From UBA6168 sp041392505 (GTDB taxonomy: Bacteria > Bacteroidota > Bacteroidia > Chitinophagales > Saprospiraceae), in contig JAWKLX010000041.1 in assembly GCA_041392505.1 (NCBI GenBank), positions 20,117 to 84,116 on the forward strand: a DNA stretch of 64,000 bases. The letters run 5' to 3'. Positions within the stretch are counted from its first letter, which is position 1, and each line of letters starts with the position of its first letter. The position numbers and the translations under genes were made by a program. The notes beneath the pieces are model-generated. The model was not told the origin of the DNA and made no database searches. It saw only the letters and a list, made by a program, of their open reading frames with translations. This document shows positions 44,221-52,910 of this stretch, in pieces.

Positions 44221-45486
44221 TCACTTCAATCCTGTGCCTTCTTTTTTGAACATGGTGTCGTCATTGTCTTTTATGATGCCGATGAAGTGCAAGTCGTTGA
44301 TCACATTGGTAACGGTGATGATGTCTTTCTTTTTAGCTGCCGCTGCCCCTTTTTGCAATAGTCGATCGGCCTGGGCTTGATCGTTGTATTTGCGGTACTG
44401 CAATGAATGAAAATAGGAAAAGACCTCATCATCGGTCAGAGGACGTCGGTCTTTGGCGTAGATACTGTTCTTCACGCCAGCCAATTGTTGGGTCTTCATG
44501 CGTATGACGGAAATGTTTCCCGAAACAACAAAGGACTTTTCCTGGGCAATGATGTCGTCGAATTTTTGCTGGCTCAGGGCATCTCCCTGGTTGAGCAATA
44601 GGATTCTCACCATCGATTTTTCCTTGTAATATTCGTTCAAGGTTTTTTGCAGCAAAGTCTCGTTGTACAATTGGTGAACTTGGAGGGCCACCCTTCGCTT
44701 GGCTTCGTCTATTTGGTATTTCTCATCCGTCACGTCGTCTTTTTCCAGATTGGAAATCCGGCTTTGCAGCGCATTGATGTCAGCGAGAATTTTTTGCGTA
44801 TTGGACAGCTCTCGGTAGGCTTCTGTGCTTTCCGCCTGGTTCCTTTTGGTCCGCACGTTTGTTGCCATCGTTTCCAATTCCTGATAAATTTCCTCTAGGT
44901 CAACATGCGTTTCCGAAGGGCTGAACACATTTTCGAATTCTTGTCCACTCACCGTCAAATAAACCTCCACTCGTAAGTCGCGTGATTCGCTCATTTCAAA
45001 GGTGAGTTCAACATCTGAGTTTTTGATCAGGTCCCGGGTCAGTTCTTTTCCTGATATTTTGATGAAACCAATAGTCTTGTTGGCAAGGGGGAGGGTCTCG
45101 ACTGGGCCTTCTACGACATTGATGATCAGCGCATCATCGCTGTCTTTTCTGATGTGACGGGAGATTTCTTTGACCAAGGTTTTCTTGAGCGGCAGGACGG
45201 TATTTTTACTAAAAATGGGTTCCAAAAAAGTCGTGCCTTCTTCCAGCGCATCCACTTCCAGACAAATGTCGTTGGGCAAAGGCTGGCCGTCAATGCTGTA
45301 CTTGCCGTGTGTGATGCCAAAGGAGGTGGTCTCGGTTGGCACTACATTATTATATTGGTCAAGCACCTGAAAAGTGAATTCATTATACACATTAGGCACA
45401 AGTGGCAGGTATTCGACGACATTTTCTCGCAGCGGTTGTAGGCCCGAATCAAAGCCTTTGTCGGCTCGGGTAATCCGGTAAAACAA
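44221..45486 (-). CDS. Hsp70-like protein, C-terminal part of a frame-disrupted gene
   Basis: The frame continues the Hsp70-like gene whose N-terminal part is at 45647-46744. The same frame is open well upstream of 45486, back to about 45642 (reading 'RQTETSASPTTAAHANPIQ'), so the ATG at 45486 is not a real start. The region contains a beta-rich substrate-binding-like part ('NLFYRITRADKGFDSGLQPLRENVVEYLPLVPNVYNEF') and a long helical part ('DLEEIYQELETMATNVRTKRNQAESTEAYRELSNTQKILADINALQSRISNLEKDD'). It lacks the usual DnaK substrate-domain signature, so this chaperone has an unusual C-terminus, about 480 residues long. Confidence 0.65.
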   Translation of the reverse strand: MFYRITRADKGFDSGLQPLRENVVEYLPLVPNVYNEFTFQVLDQYNNVVPTETTSFGITHGKYSIDGQPLPNDICLEVDALEEGTTFLEPIFSKNTVLPLKKTLVKEISRHIRKDSDDALIINVVEGPVETLPLANKTIGFIKISGKELTRDLIKNSDVELTFEMSESRDLRVEVYLTVSGQEFENVFSPSETHVDLEEIYQELETMATNVRTKRNQAESTEAYRELSNTQKILADINALQSRISNLEKDDVTDEKYQIDEAKRRVALQVHQLYNETLLQKTLNEYYKEKSMVRILLLNQGDALSQQKFDDIIAQEKSFVVSGNISVIRMKTQQLAGVKNSIYAKDRRPLTDDEVFSYFHSLQYRKYNDQAQADRLLQKGAAAAKKKDIITVTNVINDLHFIGIIKDNDDTMFKKEGTGLK

Positions 45487-45646
45487 GTTTTGGGTATTAC
45501 CTTTTGCCTCGACAATGAACGGCGTCTCCGTATCCTTCGATACTTTGCTGTGGGCGGTGCGTACATTCAGGTCGGCACTGGCATTTTGTATTGGATTGGC
45601 GTGGGCTGCAGTCGTCGGGGAAGCTGATGTTTCAGTTTGGCGAATT

Positions 45647-46744
45647 TTAGTGCCGCATAAAATGCAGCCCCTTCCGTGACTGCCGTCGTGGGATCGATGT
45701 TACAATTAATTTCGATGCCAAAATGATCCGGAGCTGATTCCTCACTGCAGGGATATAAGTACTGCCTCCCACCATCAGGATGAATTCAATGGCTTCTTTC
45801 TCCAAACCATTTCGGGCCATCATTATTTCAATCATCTCCACCGTTTGCTGGATGAAAGGTTGGATCGCTTGTTCGAGTTGCTCCCTGCCGATGGTCAGAA
45901 AAATGTCCAGCTGCTCGCCCGTATCGTCTTCCGTTTCAAATTCGATTTCGGCCAATGGCGAATTGGTGAGCTGGATTTTTGCCTCTTCCGATTTGTAAAG
46001 CAGGAGGTTGTACAGTCGGTTGTATTTGCCGGAGGCGCTTTTCATTTCCTTTTCCAGATTGGCGAAATTGCCCTCTTTTTCCAAATGGGGGCTGATGTAC
46101 CGCTCGACCATGATTTTATCAAAATCCGTCCCTCCGAGGTAGTTGTTGCCTTCGTGGTCTACCACTTTCATTTCGTTCTCATCAATGGCTACGAGCGCCA
46201 CATCAAAGGTGCCGCCACCAAGGTCGTAGACGATCCATTTCTTGCCATTGAGGTCGGCTTCGGTTTTATTGGCATAAGCCAAAGAAGCGGCGATGGGTTC
46301 TTGTAGCAATACAACTTGTTGGAAACCAGCTTGGTAGCCTGCTTTTTTGGTGGCATTGGATTGCATGGTGTCGAAAGAGGCAGGGATGGTAATGACCGCT
46401 GCATCGACTTGCTCGCCCGTGTGGATAAAGTTTTTTAATTCTTTTAAAACATGGGCGGACAACTCTTCCGCGGTCAGGAATTCACCGATTGATTCGATGA
46501 AATATTTATCCGAAGTGCCCATTTTCCGTTTGAAAGAGCCGACCACATTTTGTGGGTCTTTTTGTAAAATCTCCTGGGCCTTGTCGCCAATGACGATCCG
46601 GTTTTTGCGAAAAGCGACGACCGAAGGCAAAGTCTGTTTGAGGTTCAGGGGGTTTTTAAAAACCTCCACTTTGCCCTCAGTGTATTTGGCGATGGCAGAG
46701 TTGGTGGTGCCGAGGTCGATTCCGAAATTGATGGTATTTGGCAT
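45647..46744 (-). CDS. Hsp70-like ATPase domain, N-terminal part of a frame-disrupted gene
   Basis: A typical Hsp70 nucleotide-binding domain: 'INFGIDLGTTNSAIAKYTEGK' (phosphate 1), 'AVITIPASFDTMQSNATKKAGYQAGFQQVVLLQEPIAASLAYA', 'WIVYDLGGGTFDVALV' (phosphate 2), 'GGTDFDKIMVERYI' and 'EFILMVGGSTYIPAVRNQL' (adenosine motif). About residue 340 the frame is lost: a one-base deletion near 45728 moves the family sequence ('NHFGIEINCNIDPTTAVTEGAAFYAAL') to a second frame, and another indel near 45645 moves it to the frame of 44221-45486. The whole gene is therefore 44221-46744, about 840 residues. A GrpE-like gene lies directly upstream. Confidence 0.85.
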   Translation of the reverse strand: MPNTINFGIDLGTTNSAIAKYTEGKVEVFKNPLNLKQTLPSVVAFRKNRIVIGDKAQEILQKDPQNVVGSFKRKMGTSDKYFIESIGEFLTAEELSAHVLKELKNFIHTGEQVDAAVITIPASFDTMQSNATKKAGYQAGFQQVVLLQEPIAASLAYANKTEADLNGKKWIVYDLGGGTFDVALVAIDENEMKVVDHEGNNYLGGTDFDKIMVERYISPHLEKEGNFANLEKEMKSASGKYNRLYNLLLYKSEEAKIQLTNSPLAEIEFETEDDTGEQLDIFLTIGREQLEQAIQPFIQQTVEMIEIMMARNGLEKEAIEFILMVGGSTYIPAVRNQLRIILASKLIVTSIPRRQSRKGLHFMRH

Positions 46745-46814
46745 AAATGATTAATTGAATTGAGATGGTTTGATGGTATTAAAAAGACGAATGGTTTTGG
46801 GCGGTATTTGCCGA

Positions 46815-47144
46815 TCACTTCCTTTCATTTTCGACGATAACAACTGCCTTCTGAACGATTTCGTTCCGGTCGTTTTGCTGGTAGTAAACGATGGGTTTGA
46901 TCACTTCCACAATCTTTAAATCGTCGGAACCAACGCCCGCAGCCATTGCCTCACAATCGAGTCTGGTCAGGCTGTATTTCTCGCCCAGAGGGTCGTAGTA
47001 TTTATAGCCAGCTGTTTCGAATTCGGAACGGATGCGGCGCAGGTTGCGCTGGAGGCTTTTTTCGATTGGCAGGTCGCTGATCTTCTTTTCCAGCTCAAAT
47101 AATTGGTTGAGGATGGAGAGGACAGCGTGGTCAGAAAGTTGCAT
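46815..47144 (-). CDS. Small GrpE-like protein, putative nucleotide exchange factor
   Basis: 109 residues. The N-terminal half is a short amphipathic helix pair ('LNQLFELEKKISDLPIEKSLQRNLRRIRSEFETAG'). The C-terminal half resembles the GrpE beta domain: 'YYDPLGEKYSLTRLDCEAMAAG' parallels the 'DPLGxPFDPxxHEA' region, and 'KIVEVIKPIVYYQQNDRNEIVQKAVVIV' parallels 'GTVVEVLQKGYxLxDRVLRPAxVxV'. Typical GrpE is ~190 residues, so the long coiled coil is missing. It lies 70 bp upstream of the Hsp70-like gene, the expected partner. The GrpE relation is my reading of the pattern and needs a profile search. Confidence 0.6.
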   Translation of the reverse strand: MQLSDHAVLSILNQLFELEKKISDLPIEKSLQRNLRRIRSEFETAGYKYYDPLGEKYSLTRLDCEAMAAGVGSDDLKIVEVIKPIVYYQQNDRNEIVQKAVVIVENERK

Positions 47145-47195
47145 TGTTGTGTTGATTAAATTTTAGTGTAAAGTTATAAATTCCTGAGTTCGTGA

Positions 47196-47386
47196 TTCAT
47201 GTTACGCAAAAAATGCGGAGCAGCATAAGTCTCGTTTTTTGAAACGTCTCAACAGCCTGCCCCGAATTCACTTCGGGGTGCTCGACTCTCCAAGGGTTTC
47301 TAAGGGCCAAGCAGATTGTTGCAAAAGGCTTGAACGATTCTTCGGCCCGCATGAAAAGGTGTTTTTGGCCTCTTGCATAACATCAG
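47196..47386 (+). repeat. Dispersed palindrome-centred repeat, copy B (central palindrome deleted)
   Basis: A 191-bp copy with terminal inverted repeats (TTCATGTTACGCA, 47196-47208; TGCATAACATCAG, 47374-47386). It shares ATGCGGAGCAGCATAA, CTCG..TTTTTTGAAACG, TCCAAGGGTTTCTAAGGG and GATTCTTCGGCCCGCA with copy A. The GC-rich central palindrome is missing; instead it has the CCCCGAATTC..TTCGGGG hairpin also found in copy D. Confidence 0.8.
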
Positions 47387-47428
47387 TCAGTGGGCTAAGA
47401 TTGCTCATGCTCAACATTTCCATTCCTC

Positions 47429-48106
47429 TCAATTAATCTCAAACAAAATCCCCTTTTTCAAAAGCGCTTTGTATTCCTTTTCATCAAAAGAAAAGAGCTT
47501 TCCGGGGCGGCCTTTGTCGATGGCGGGCGCATATTCGTCCAGTTCGTTCAGGATGCCAAATTTGAGGAATTTTTTCCGGAAATTCCTGCGGTCGATTGGC
47601 TTGTCCAAGATGGTTGTGTACAGCCGTTCGAGGTCACCAAAGGGAAATTTTTTGTCCAATAAATTAAGGCCGATGGGCTGGTAGGTGAGTTTGGCCCGGA
47701 GGCGGTCGAGGGCTACGGCTAAAATTTTATCATGGTCGAAGGCGAGGGGCGGAAGTTGTTTCACATCGAACCAAGCGACCTCGGCGGCGTCAGTGGCGGC
47801 TTTTATGTTGAAGTCTTTTGGCCGCACCAGACCAAAATAGGCAACGCTGACAATCCGATGTCGGGGATCCCGACCTACTTCGCCAAAGGTGTAGAGTTGT
47901 TCGAGGTAATTCAAACGAATACCTGTTTCTTCTTGGAGTTCCCGTTTGACTGCCGTTTCAAGGTCTTCGTCTTCGAGGACGAAGCCGCCGGGCAGTGCCC
48001 AATGTCCGGCATAAGGTTCATATTTCCGTTTGACGAGGGCAACGAACAATTGCTCGTGCTGGTAACCAAATACGATGGCGTCAACGGTAAGCGATATTTT
48101 TGACAT
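47429..48106 (-). CDS. Nudix hydrolase with C-terminal winged helix, NrtR-like regulator
   Basis: 225 residues. The N-terminal Nudix domain (~1-140) has 'ALPGGFVLEDEDLETAVKRELQEETGI', a full Nudix box (G-x5-E-x7-RE-x2-EE-x-G). The C-terminal ~75 residues ('DLERLYTTILDKPIDRRNFRKKFLKFGILNELDE ... GRPGKLFSFDEKEYKALLKKG') match the winged-helix end of NrtR-type regulators, which sense ADP-ribose and control NAD synthesis genes. Here it lies 5 kb from the NAD-salvage group and on the same strand, so regulation of that group is reasonable. Because the Nudix box is intact, it may still hydrolyse ADP-ribose-like substrates. Confidence 0.85.
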   Translation of the reverse strand: MSKISLTVDAIVFGYQHEQLFVALVKRKYEPYAGHWALPGGFVLEDEDLETAVKRELQEETGIRLNYLEQLYTFGEVGRDPRHRIVSVAYFGLVRPKDFNIKAATDAAEVAWFDVKQLPPLAFDHDKILAVALDRLRAKLTYQPIGLNLLDKKFPFGDLERLYTTILDKPIDRRNFRKKFLKFGILNELDEYAPAIDKGRPGKLFSFDEKEYKALLKKGILFEIN

Positions 48107-48259
48107 GGATTTGCGTTTGGTGTACGCAAAGGTAAGGAAGGGGCGGGGAATTGTAATAATGCCCTTTAAAGTGGTTAAATTTTTACTTTTAAATCGTCGC
48201 TATTTTTTCTGCTGAATAAATGTAGAAGTTTTCAGGAGGCTTGTAGTTGATAAAATTGG

Positions 48260-48408
48260 AGGCTGTCTCACAAGTCCTTTTGACGCTGATTATTATGACA
48301 ATTAAGATCATTTATGATCTTTAAAAATTTCATTTTTAAGTCATAACAAATCATAACAATCAAAATAATCAGCGTCAAAATTAAAATCCACATCTTGTGA
48401 GACAGCCT
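48260..48408. mobile_element. MITE-like element with nested inverted repeats
   Basis: A 149-bp element with perfect 15-bp terminal inverted repeats (AGGCTGTCTCACAAG, 48260-48274; CTTGTGAGACAGCCT, 48394-48408) and perfect inner 17-bp arms (TTTTGACGCTGATTATT, 48278-48294; 48364-48380). The ends resemble those of IS1182/IS5-group insertion sequences (GAGGCTGTCTCA type), but no transposase is present, so it would be a non-autonomous relic. No clear target duplication was seen. Confidence 0.7.
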
Positions 48409-48446
48409 ATAGAGCAATTGATGAAAAAATACGTGATGAAAAATTA

Positions 48447-51400
48447 TCACTCCTGTCCCTTCACCAATTTCCCACTGGCGAGCGTGGTGCCCTGCCATTT
48501 GACCGAAAAGAAATACAAGCCCGGCAGCCAATCACTGGCATCAATGCTGAATCCGGTAGAAGAAGCATTAATATTTGATGTGGCCACCAGTCTGCCTTGG
48601 GCATCCACAATTTCCACTTGTGCATCAGCGGGCAATTTATGCTCGGTTGTCGTGATAAAGGTCTGGTCCACAAACGGGTTGGGGAATACCAGTAATTTTC
48701 CAAAACCAAGTTCTTCAAGAGCGGAACCGACGACAATTTGGACCAGTGCGCAGGCCGAATCCATCCCTGCACTATTGCTAACCGTTAGGCACACATTATA
48801 ATCGCCGATGGCGGCGTAACTATGGGTCGGATTCTGAATTGTGCTTTGGTTGCCGTCCCCGAAATCCCACGCCCATGCCGTTGGCTGATTTTCGGAGAGG
48901 TCGGTCAGAGCAACCGTAAAGTCAGTTACCTCTGCACTGAAAAGGGCAAGGGGTGAGACCGCAATCGTCACATTTTTACAACTTGCCATGCTTTGTCCGA
49001 TTGTATTACTGGCCGTCAGACATACATTGTAAGTGCCGTTACTCGCATAAACATGAACGGGGTTCTGCTCATTGCTTTGGTTGCCGTCGCCAAAGTCCCA
49101 TGCCCAGTCTGAAGGTATGTTTGAGGATAGGTCGGTGAAAGTTGCTTCGTAAAGATTGACGGAAAAAGAGAAATCCGGCTCAGGTATCCCCCCGACCATT
49201 ACCATCTTGCAGGCGGCAGCGCTAGTACCAAAAGTGTTGGAAGCGACGAGGCAGATTTCGTAACTGCCAATAGCGCCGTACACGTGGACAGGGTTTTGTT
49301 GGGTAGAGCTATTGCCGTCCCCGAATGTCCATTGCCAATCAGTTGGGCTATTCGCAGAAAGGTCTTGTAAGGTGACTTCCAGCCCTAAGACTGTGAAGTT
49401 AAAATCGGCTGATGGTGCAATGCCTACGGAAATATTTTTGCAGACCGAAGGGCTACTGAAACCTAGATCGGATGCGACGAAGCAAACCGTGTAATCCCCA
49501 ATGGCTGCATACACATGGGTAGGGTTTTGGACAGTGGAGGTGTTACCATCACCGAAGTCCCATTCCCAAGCATCGGGGTTGCCAGTTGAAAGGTCTGTAA
49601 AATCGACATTCAAGCCATTTACAACAAAGGAAAAATCTGCCACTGGAGACATGCCCACTAAAATATTTTTACAGACCGAAGGGCTGCTGCCACCTTGGTT
49701 CGATGAAATTAGGCAAACCGTGTAATCACCATTGGCATTGTACACATGGACAGGGTTTTGTAGGGTGGAAGTGTTACCATCACCGAAGTTCCACTCCCAA
49801 GTGTCGGGGTTGCCAACGGACAGGTCTGTGAAATTCACAACTATACTGAATACTGTAAAAGAAAAATCAGCTACTGGAGCAGAAATGCCCGAAGAAATAT
49901 TTTTACAGACTGAAGGGCTACTGCCACCTTGATTGGACGAAATTAAACATACCGTGTAATCACCATTGGCCGCATACATGTGGGTAGGGTTTTGTAGGGT
50001 GGAAGTGTTACCATCACCGAAGTCCCACTCCCAAGTGTCGGGGTCACCTACGGACAGGTCGGTGAAATTCACGCTTAGGCTATTTACTGTATAGGAAAAA
50101 TCAGCGATCGGGCTATAAGGAACAGAGACAGCCTGGCACTTAGGGCCATTTGAACCGAAATCATTGGTCACCGTCAGGCAAACGGTATAAGTACCAGCTG
50201 AGGCAAATGTATGGCTGGGGTTTTGATCGGTGCTGGTGTTGCCATCGCCAAAATCCCATAACCAAGAAGTGGGCGTCCCGAGCGAAATATCAGTAAAATC
50301 GGTAGTGAAGCCCAGCCCTGTAAAAGAAAAATCGGCGGTAGGGTAAAAAGAAACAGGCTCTGTAAATTCTGCTTCATTGAAGCCTACACCTTGTAAATAG
50401 TAATGAGGCGTAGGGTCAAACGGGCCATCAAAAGCTATTGAGATAACGTGAGGTAGTTCAAAATCATAGGTGTCACATCCACCTCCTGTTGGAAAGGTCA
50501 CTGGTGACAGCGTAGGGAACTTGCCAAAAAATTGTAAGTCCGATCCTGCGTCACTGTATAGGTTTTTTGCCAAGGTTGCAGTACTTGATTCCGTATCAAA
50601 CCCATATCCCCAAGTGTCGGAATAATAGTTTACATCGCCCTCGGGCTCAGACTCTGACCAAGCGAAGAATATTCTCTTACCGTCTGGTGTCCGTCCGGCT
50701 TGGGGGTGGGGCCGAAGCGGTGTATTCCCTATGAACCCCGGTATGTTCCGCCAAGGTTTGACGAGACTGCTGAACCAGGTATTGCTGTTTTGAAAATAGA
50801 TAAAGTGAAATAATTTGGCTGCGTCCACCCCGTTGAAATAGCCATAGTTCAAAGAATCAGGGTGAAAGGACGATCCGCCGTACATATCTGCAAACAGGTG
50901 CAAGTCGCCGTTATTGTCAACCGTCATATCGTATTCAGACATGAATGGCCTTTTGTTGACGAGGTCATTTATATCGACCAGCCCAGTTAAGGTTAGGGTG
51001 TTTTTTAACAATTCTGTCATTTGATTATAATCCAAAGTTGCATCCTTGGTCCAAGTATTTCCCCCGTCGGTGCTGAACCAAATCACTGGCGAAGCTTGTA
51101 CTTGTGGTTGGTCGGCATCTCCTCCCAAGAAACAGACGTAGCCGTATTGCCCATTTGGGCTGAATCCGATATTATATTGCCCACGAAAAGCAGAAGGGGG
51201 AACCCCATTATAGTTCATTTCGAGGGTATCTACGATTTCTTTGTCGAACGACTTGGTGGCGCTATTGAAAGTCAATTTTGTTACAAAAAAATCTTTAAAA
51301 GAATTTGGGCCGGTGGCGCTTGGGTCAAGAAGGTAATCCCAAGAAGTGTTGACGTACCAAAGCGTTCCATCAGTTTTTGAAGCAAAGCTGGATGGTCTGT

Positions 51401-52076
51401 AAAAAGTATGGTTGGGATCGGTGTAGTACCGTTCGCTGACGTCATTTCCGTCAAAAATCAGGGGGGAGGAGGCAACATACTCATATCCTAAAATAGTATT
51501 GTTGGGGTTCGGCCAAAATGCAGTGCCCACAGAAACGAAGTAGGCGTTGGCTGGATCCGTATTCCCGGGCGGGTTGTAGATCGTGCCATTAGGGTAGCGG
51601 TTGCCAGTACCAAAGATGCTCCCATCTCCGAGCAAGTCTAAGGTTGGAGTGATAGGCTTATGACCTAAGACCCAGTTTTCCCCACCATCCAGCGAATACT
51701 CATAACTGATGAATCCCGCTCCACCCGGTTCATCATCGTTCTGGGTGTGGACAAAAGCCAAAGCATTTAGTTCAGGGTTGTAAATGACCTGATTTTGGTA
51801 AACCAGAAAATTTGAAAATATATCATAGGAAGAACCGACTTCGGCAGAACCGTCATCACAAGTGACTGCCGATTTTGCATTTGGGTTAAAGGGTAAGGGT
51901 TTCGGATTGTTTTGAAAGTGGTTAGAAGGTGAGTCTGGAGAAATAGGGACGGGCAGGTGTATTTGGTTTGCCCGGGTTGGTAAAACGGATTGGGTGTTTG
52001 CTGGGAAACAGTAAAGCCCTAGTAAGAGAATAACGACGCATTTTCGCATGAGAAAAGACTTTTTAATATTGGACAT
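48447..52076 (-). CDS. Large secreted protein with seven PKD domains and T9SS sorting domain
   Basis: About 1209 residues. The start is uncertain among 52088, 52076 and 52049; the signal peptide core is KCVVILLLGLYCFPANTQ. Residues ~75-620 contain sialidase/BNR-like Asp-box strands ('YEYSLDGGENWVLG', 'WFSTDGGNTWTKD') suggesting a propeller. Seven PKD domains follow, each ~78 residues ('ADFSFT...FTDLSVGNPDTWEWDFGDGNTSTLQNPTHVY'). The C-terminus is a T9SS sorting domain (LLVFPNPFVDQTFI ... GLYFFSVKWQG). PKD units 2-4 are near-identical at DNA level with ~231-234 bp period (for instance at 49541, 49772 and 50006). Likely a surface or exported adhesin or enzyme of unknown substrate. Confidence 0.88.
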   Translation of the reverse strand: MSNIKKSFLMRKCVVILLLGLYCFPANTQSVLPTRANQIHLPVPISPDSPSNHFQNNPKPLPFNPNAKSAVTCDDGSAEVGSSYDIFSNFLVYQNQVIYNPELNALAFVHTQNDDEPGGAGFISYEYSLDGGENWVLGHKPITPTLDLLGDGSIFGTGNRYPNGTIYNPPGNTDPANAYFVSVGTAFWPNPNNTILGYEYVASSPLIFDGNDVSERYYTDPNHTFYRPSSFASKTDGTLWYVNTSWDYLLDPSATGPNSFKDFFVTKLTFNSATKSFDKEIVDTLEMNYNGVPPSAFRGQYNIGFSPNGQYGYVCFLGGDADQPQVQASPVIWFSTDGGNTWTKDATLDYNQMTELLKNTLTLTGLVDINDLVNKRPFMSEYDMTVDNNGDLHLFADMYGGSSFHPDSLNYGYFNGVDAAKLFHFIYFQNSNTWFSSLVKPWRNIPGFIGNTPLRPHPQAGRTPDGKRIFFAWSESEPEGDVNYYSDTWGYGFDTESSTATLAKNLYSDAGSDLQFFGKFPTLSPVTFPTGGGCDTYDFELPHVISIAFDGPFDPTPHYYLQGVGFNEAEFTEPVSFYPTADFSFTGLGFTTDFTDISLGTPTSWLWDFGDGNTSTDQNPSHTFASAGTYTVCLTVTNDFGSNGPKCQAVSVPYSPIADFSYTVNSLSVNFTDLSVGDPDTWEWDFGDGNTSTLQNPTHMYAANGDYTVCLISSNQGGSSPSVCKNISSGISAPVADFSFTVFSIVVNFTDLSVGNPDTWEWNFGDGNTSTLQNPVHVYNANGDYTVCLISSNQGGSSPSVCKNILVGMSPVADFSFVVNGLNVDFTDLSTGNPDAWEWDFGDGNTSTVQNPTHVYAAIGDYTVCFVASDLGFSSPSVCKNISVGIAPSADFNFTVLGLEVTLQDLSANSPTDWQWTFGDGNSSTQQNPVHVYGAIGSYEICLVASNTFGTSAAACKMVMVGGIPEPDFSFSVNLYEATFTDLSSNIPSDWAWDFGDGNQSNEQNPVHVYASNGTYNVCLTASNTIGQSMASCKNVTIAVSPLALFSAEVTDFTVALTDLSENQPTAWAWDFGDGNQSTIQNPTHSYAAIGDYNVCLTVSNSAGMDSACALVQIVVGSALEELGFGKLLVFPNPFVDQTFITTTEHKLPADAQVEIVDAQGRLVATSNINASSTGFSIDASDWLPGLYFFSVKWQGTTLASGKLVKGQE

Positions 52077-52088
52077 GATACCATTCAA

Positions 52089-52910
52089 ATATTAATATTT
52101 AAGTAAAGTGGGGAATAGTAGTATGCATAGAAAGATTGAAATTTACTACTTTAAAATCTGAAAATCAACGATTTATAGCATAACTCTAATTTAGCCCAAT
52201 CACTTTTAGAAATATTGAAATGTTATCTATGAACAAAGTAATTTGTGAAGAATTAGGTGAAATGAATTTAAATAAAAATTTAGTCAATGAAATTTTTTGG
52301 CAAGAAATAAAATTTATAAGAAATATAAAAGTAAGCACCGATTTCGGGTAGACTAACAATTTGACTTTATTTAAAAGTTAAATTGTAAAATGCAAAAGAA
52401 GTTGGTTGTCGCCTAGCGGGGATATTCTTAATCACTCTTATAATTTAGGCAGCGGACAGGTGAAATCATAATCAGAATAACAATTTCCCTTAGTTCACCT
52501 TTCAGCAAAAAACGACTTTAATTAATGTTTTAGGGTTAATTACAGATATAAATAATAATAAATTAAAAAAATACCAAATGGCGGGTAAAGAAGGACGTGG
52601 GTGCCCCTTTACCTTTGCAGCATTATTTTAATATAAGTTTTTTGCAATACGAAACTCGCCTAATAACCCTTTCTCCAAATTTAATCCGACAACAAGGGAT
52701 AAACTTTCCAACCTGAAAATTTTTGACCTCGCTTTATGCTTTGGCAGTTATTGTTTTTCACAAATCAATAAATGTCCTCGCTGTATTTCCAAAACTACAC
52801 ACGACAGATGACCAGTAGGTTCATGCTGAACGGCTTTTATAAGCCAATCGCTTGCAACCGACTGCCAACTGATAAAATGAATTTAATTCTTTAACCAAAA
52901 GCGGAGTCCC
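52089..52910. other. Intergenic region between divergent secreted-protein genes
   Basis: About 820 bp separate the PKD protein (minus) from the HYR protein (plus). It is AT rich with no supported frame, no strong hairpin and no repeat copy. Both promoters must be here; several AT-rich candidates exist but none stands out. Confidence 0.5.

Noticed and set aside
48268..48531. 87-codon minus-strand frame in and beside the MITE
   Set aside because: Coincides with the inverted-repeat element and the end of the PKD gene; no coding signature.
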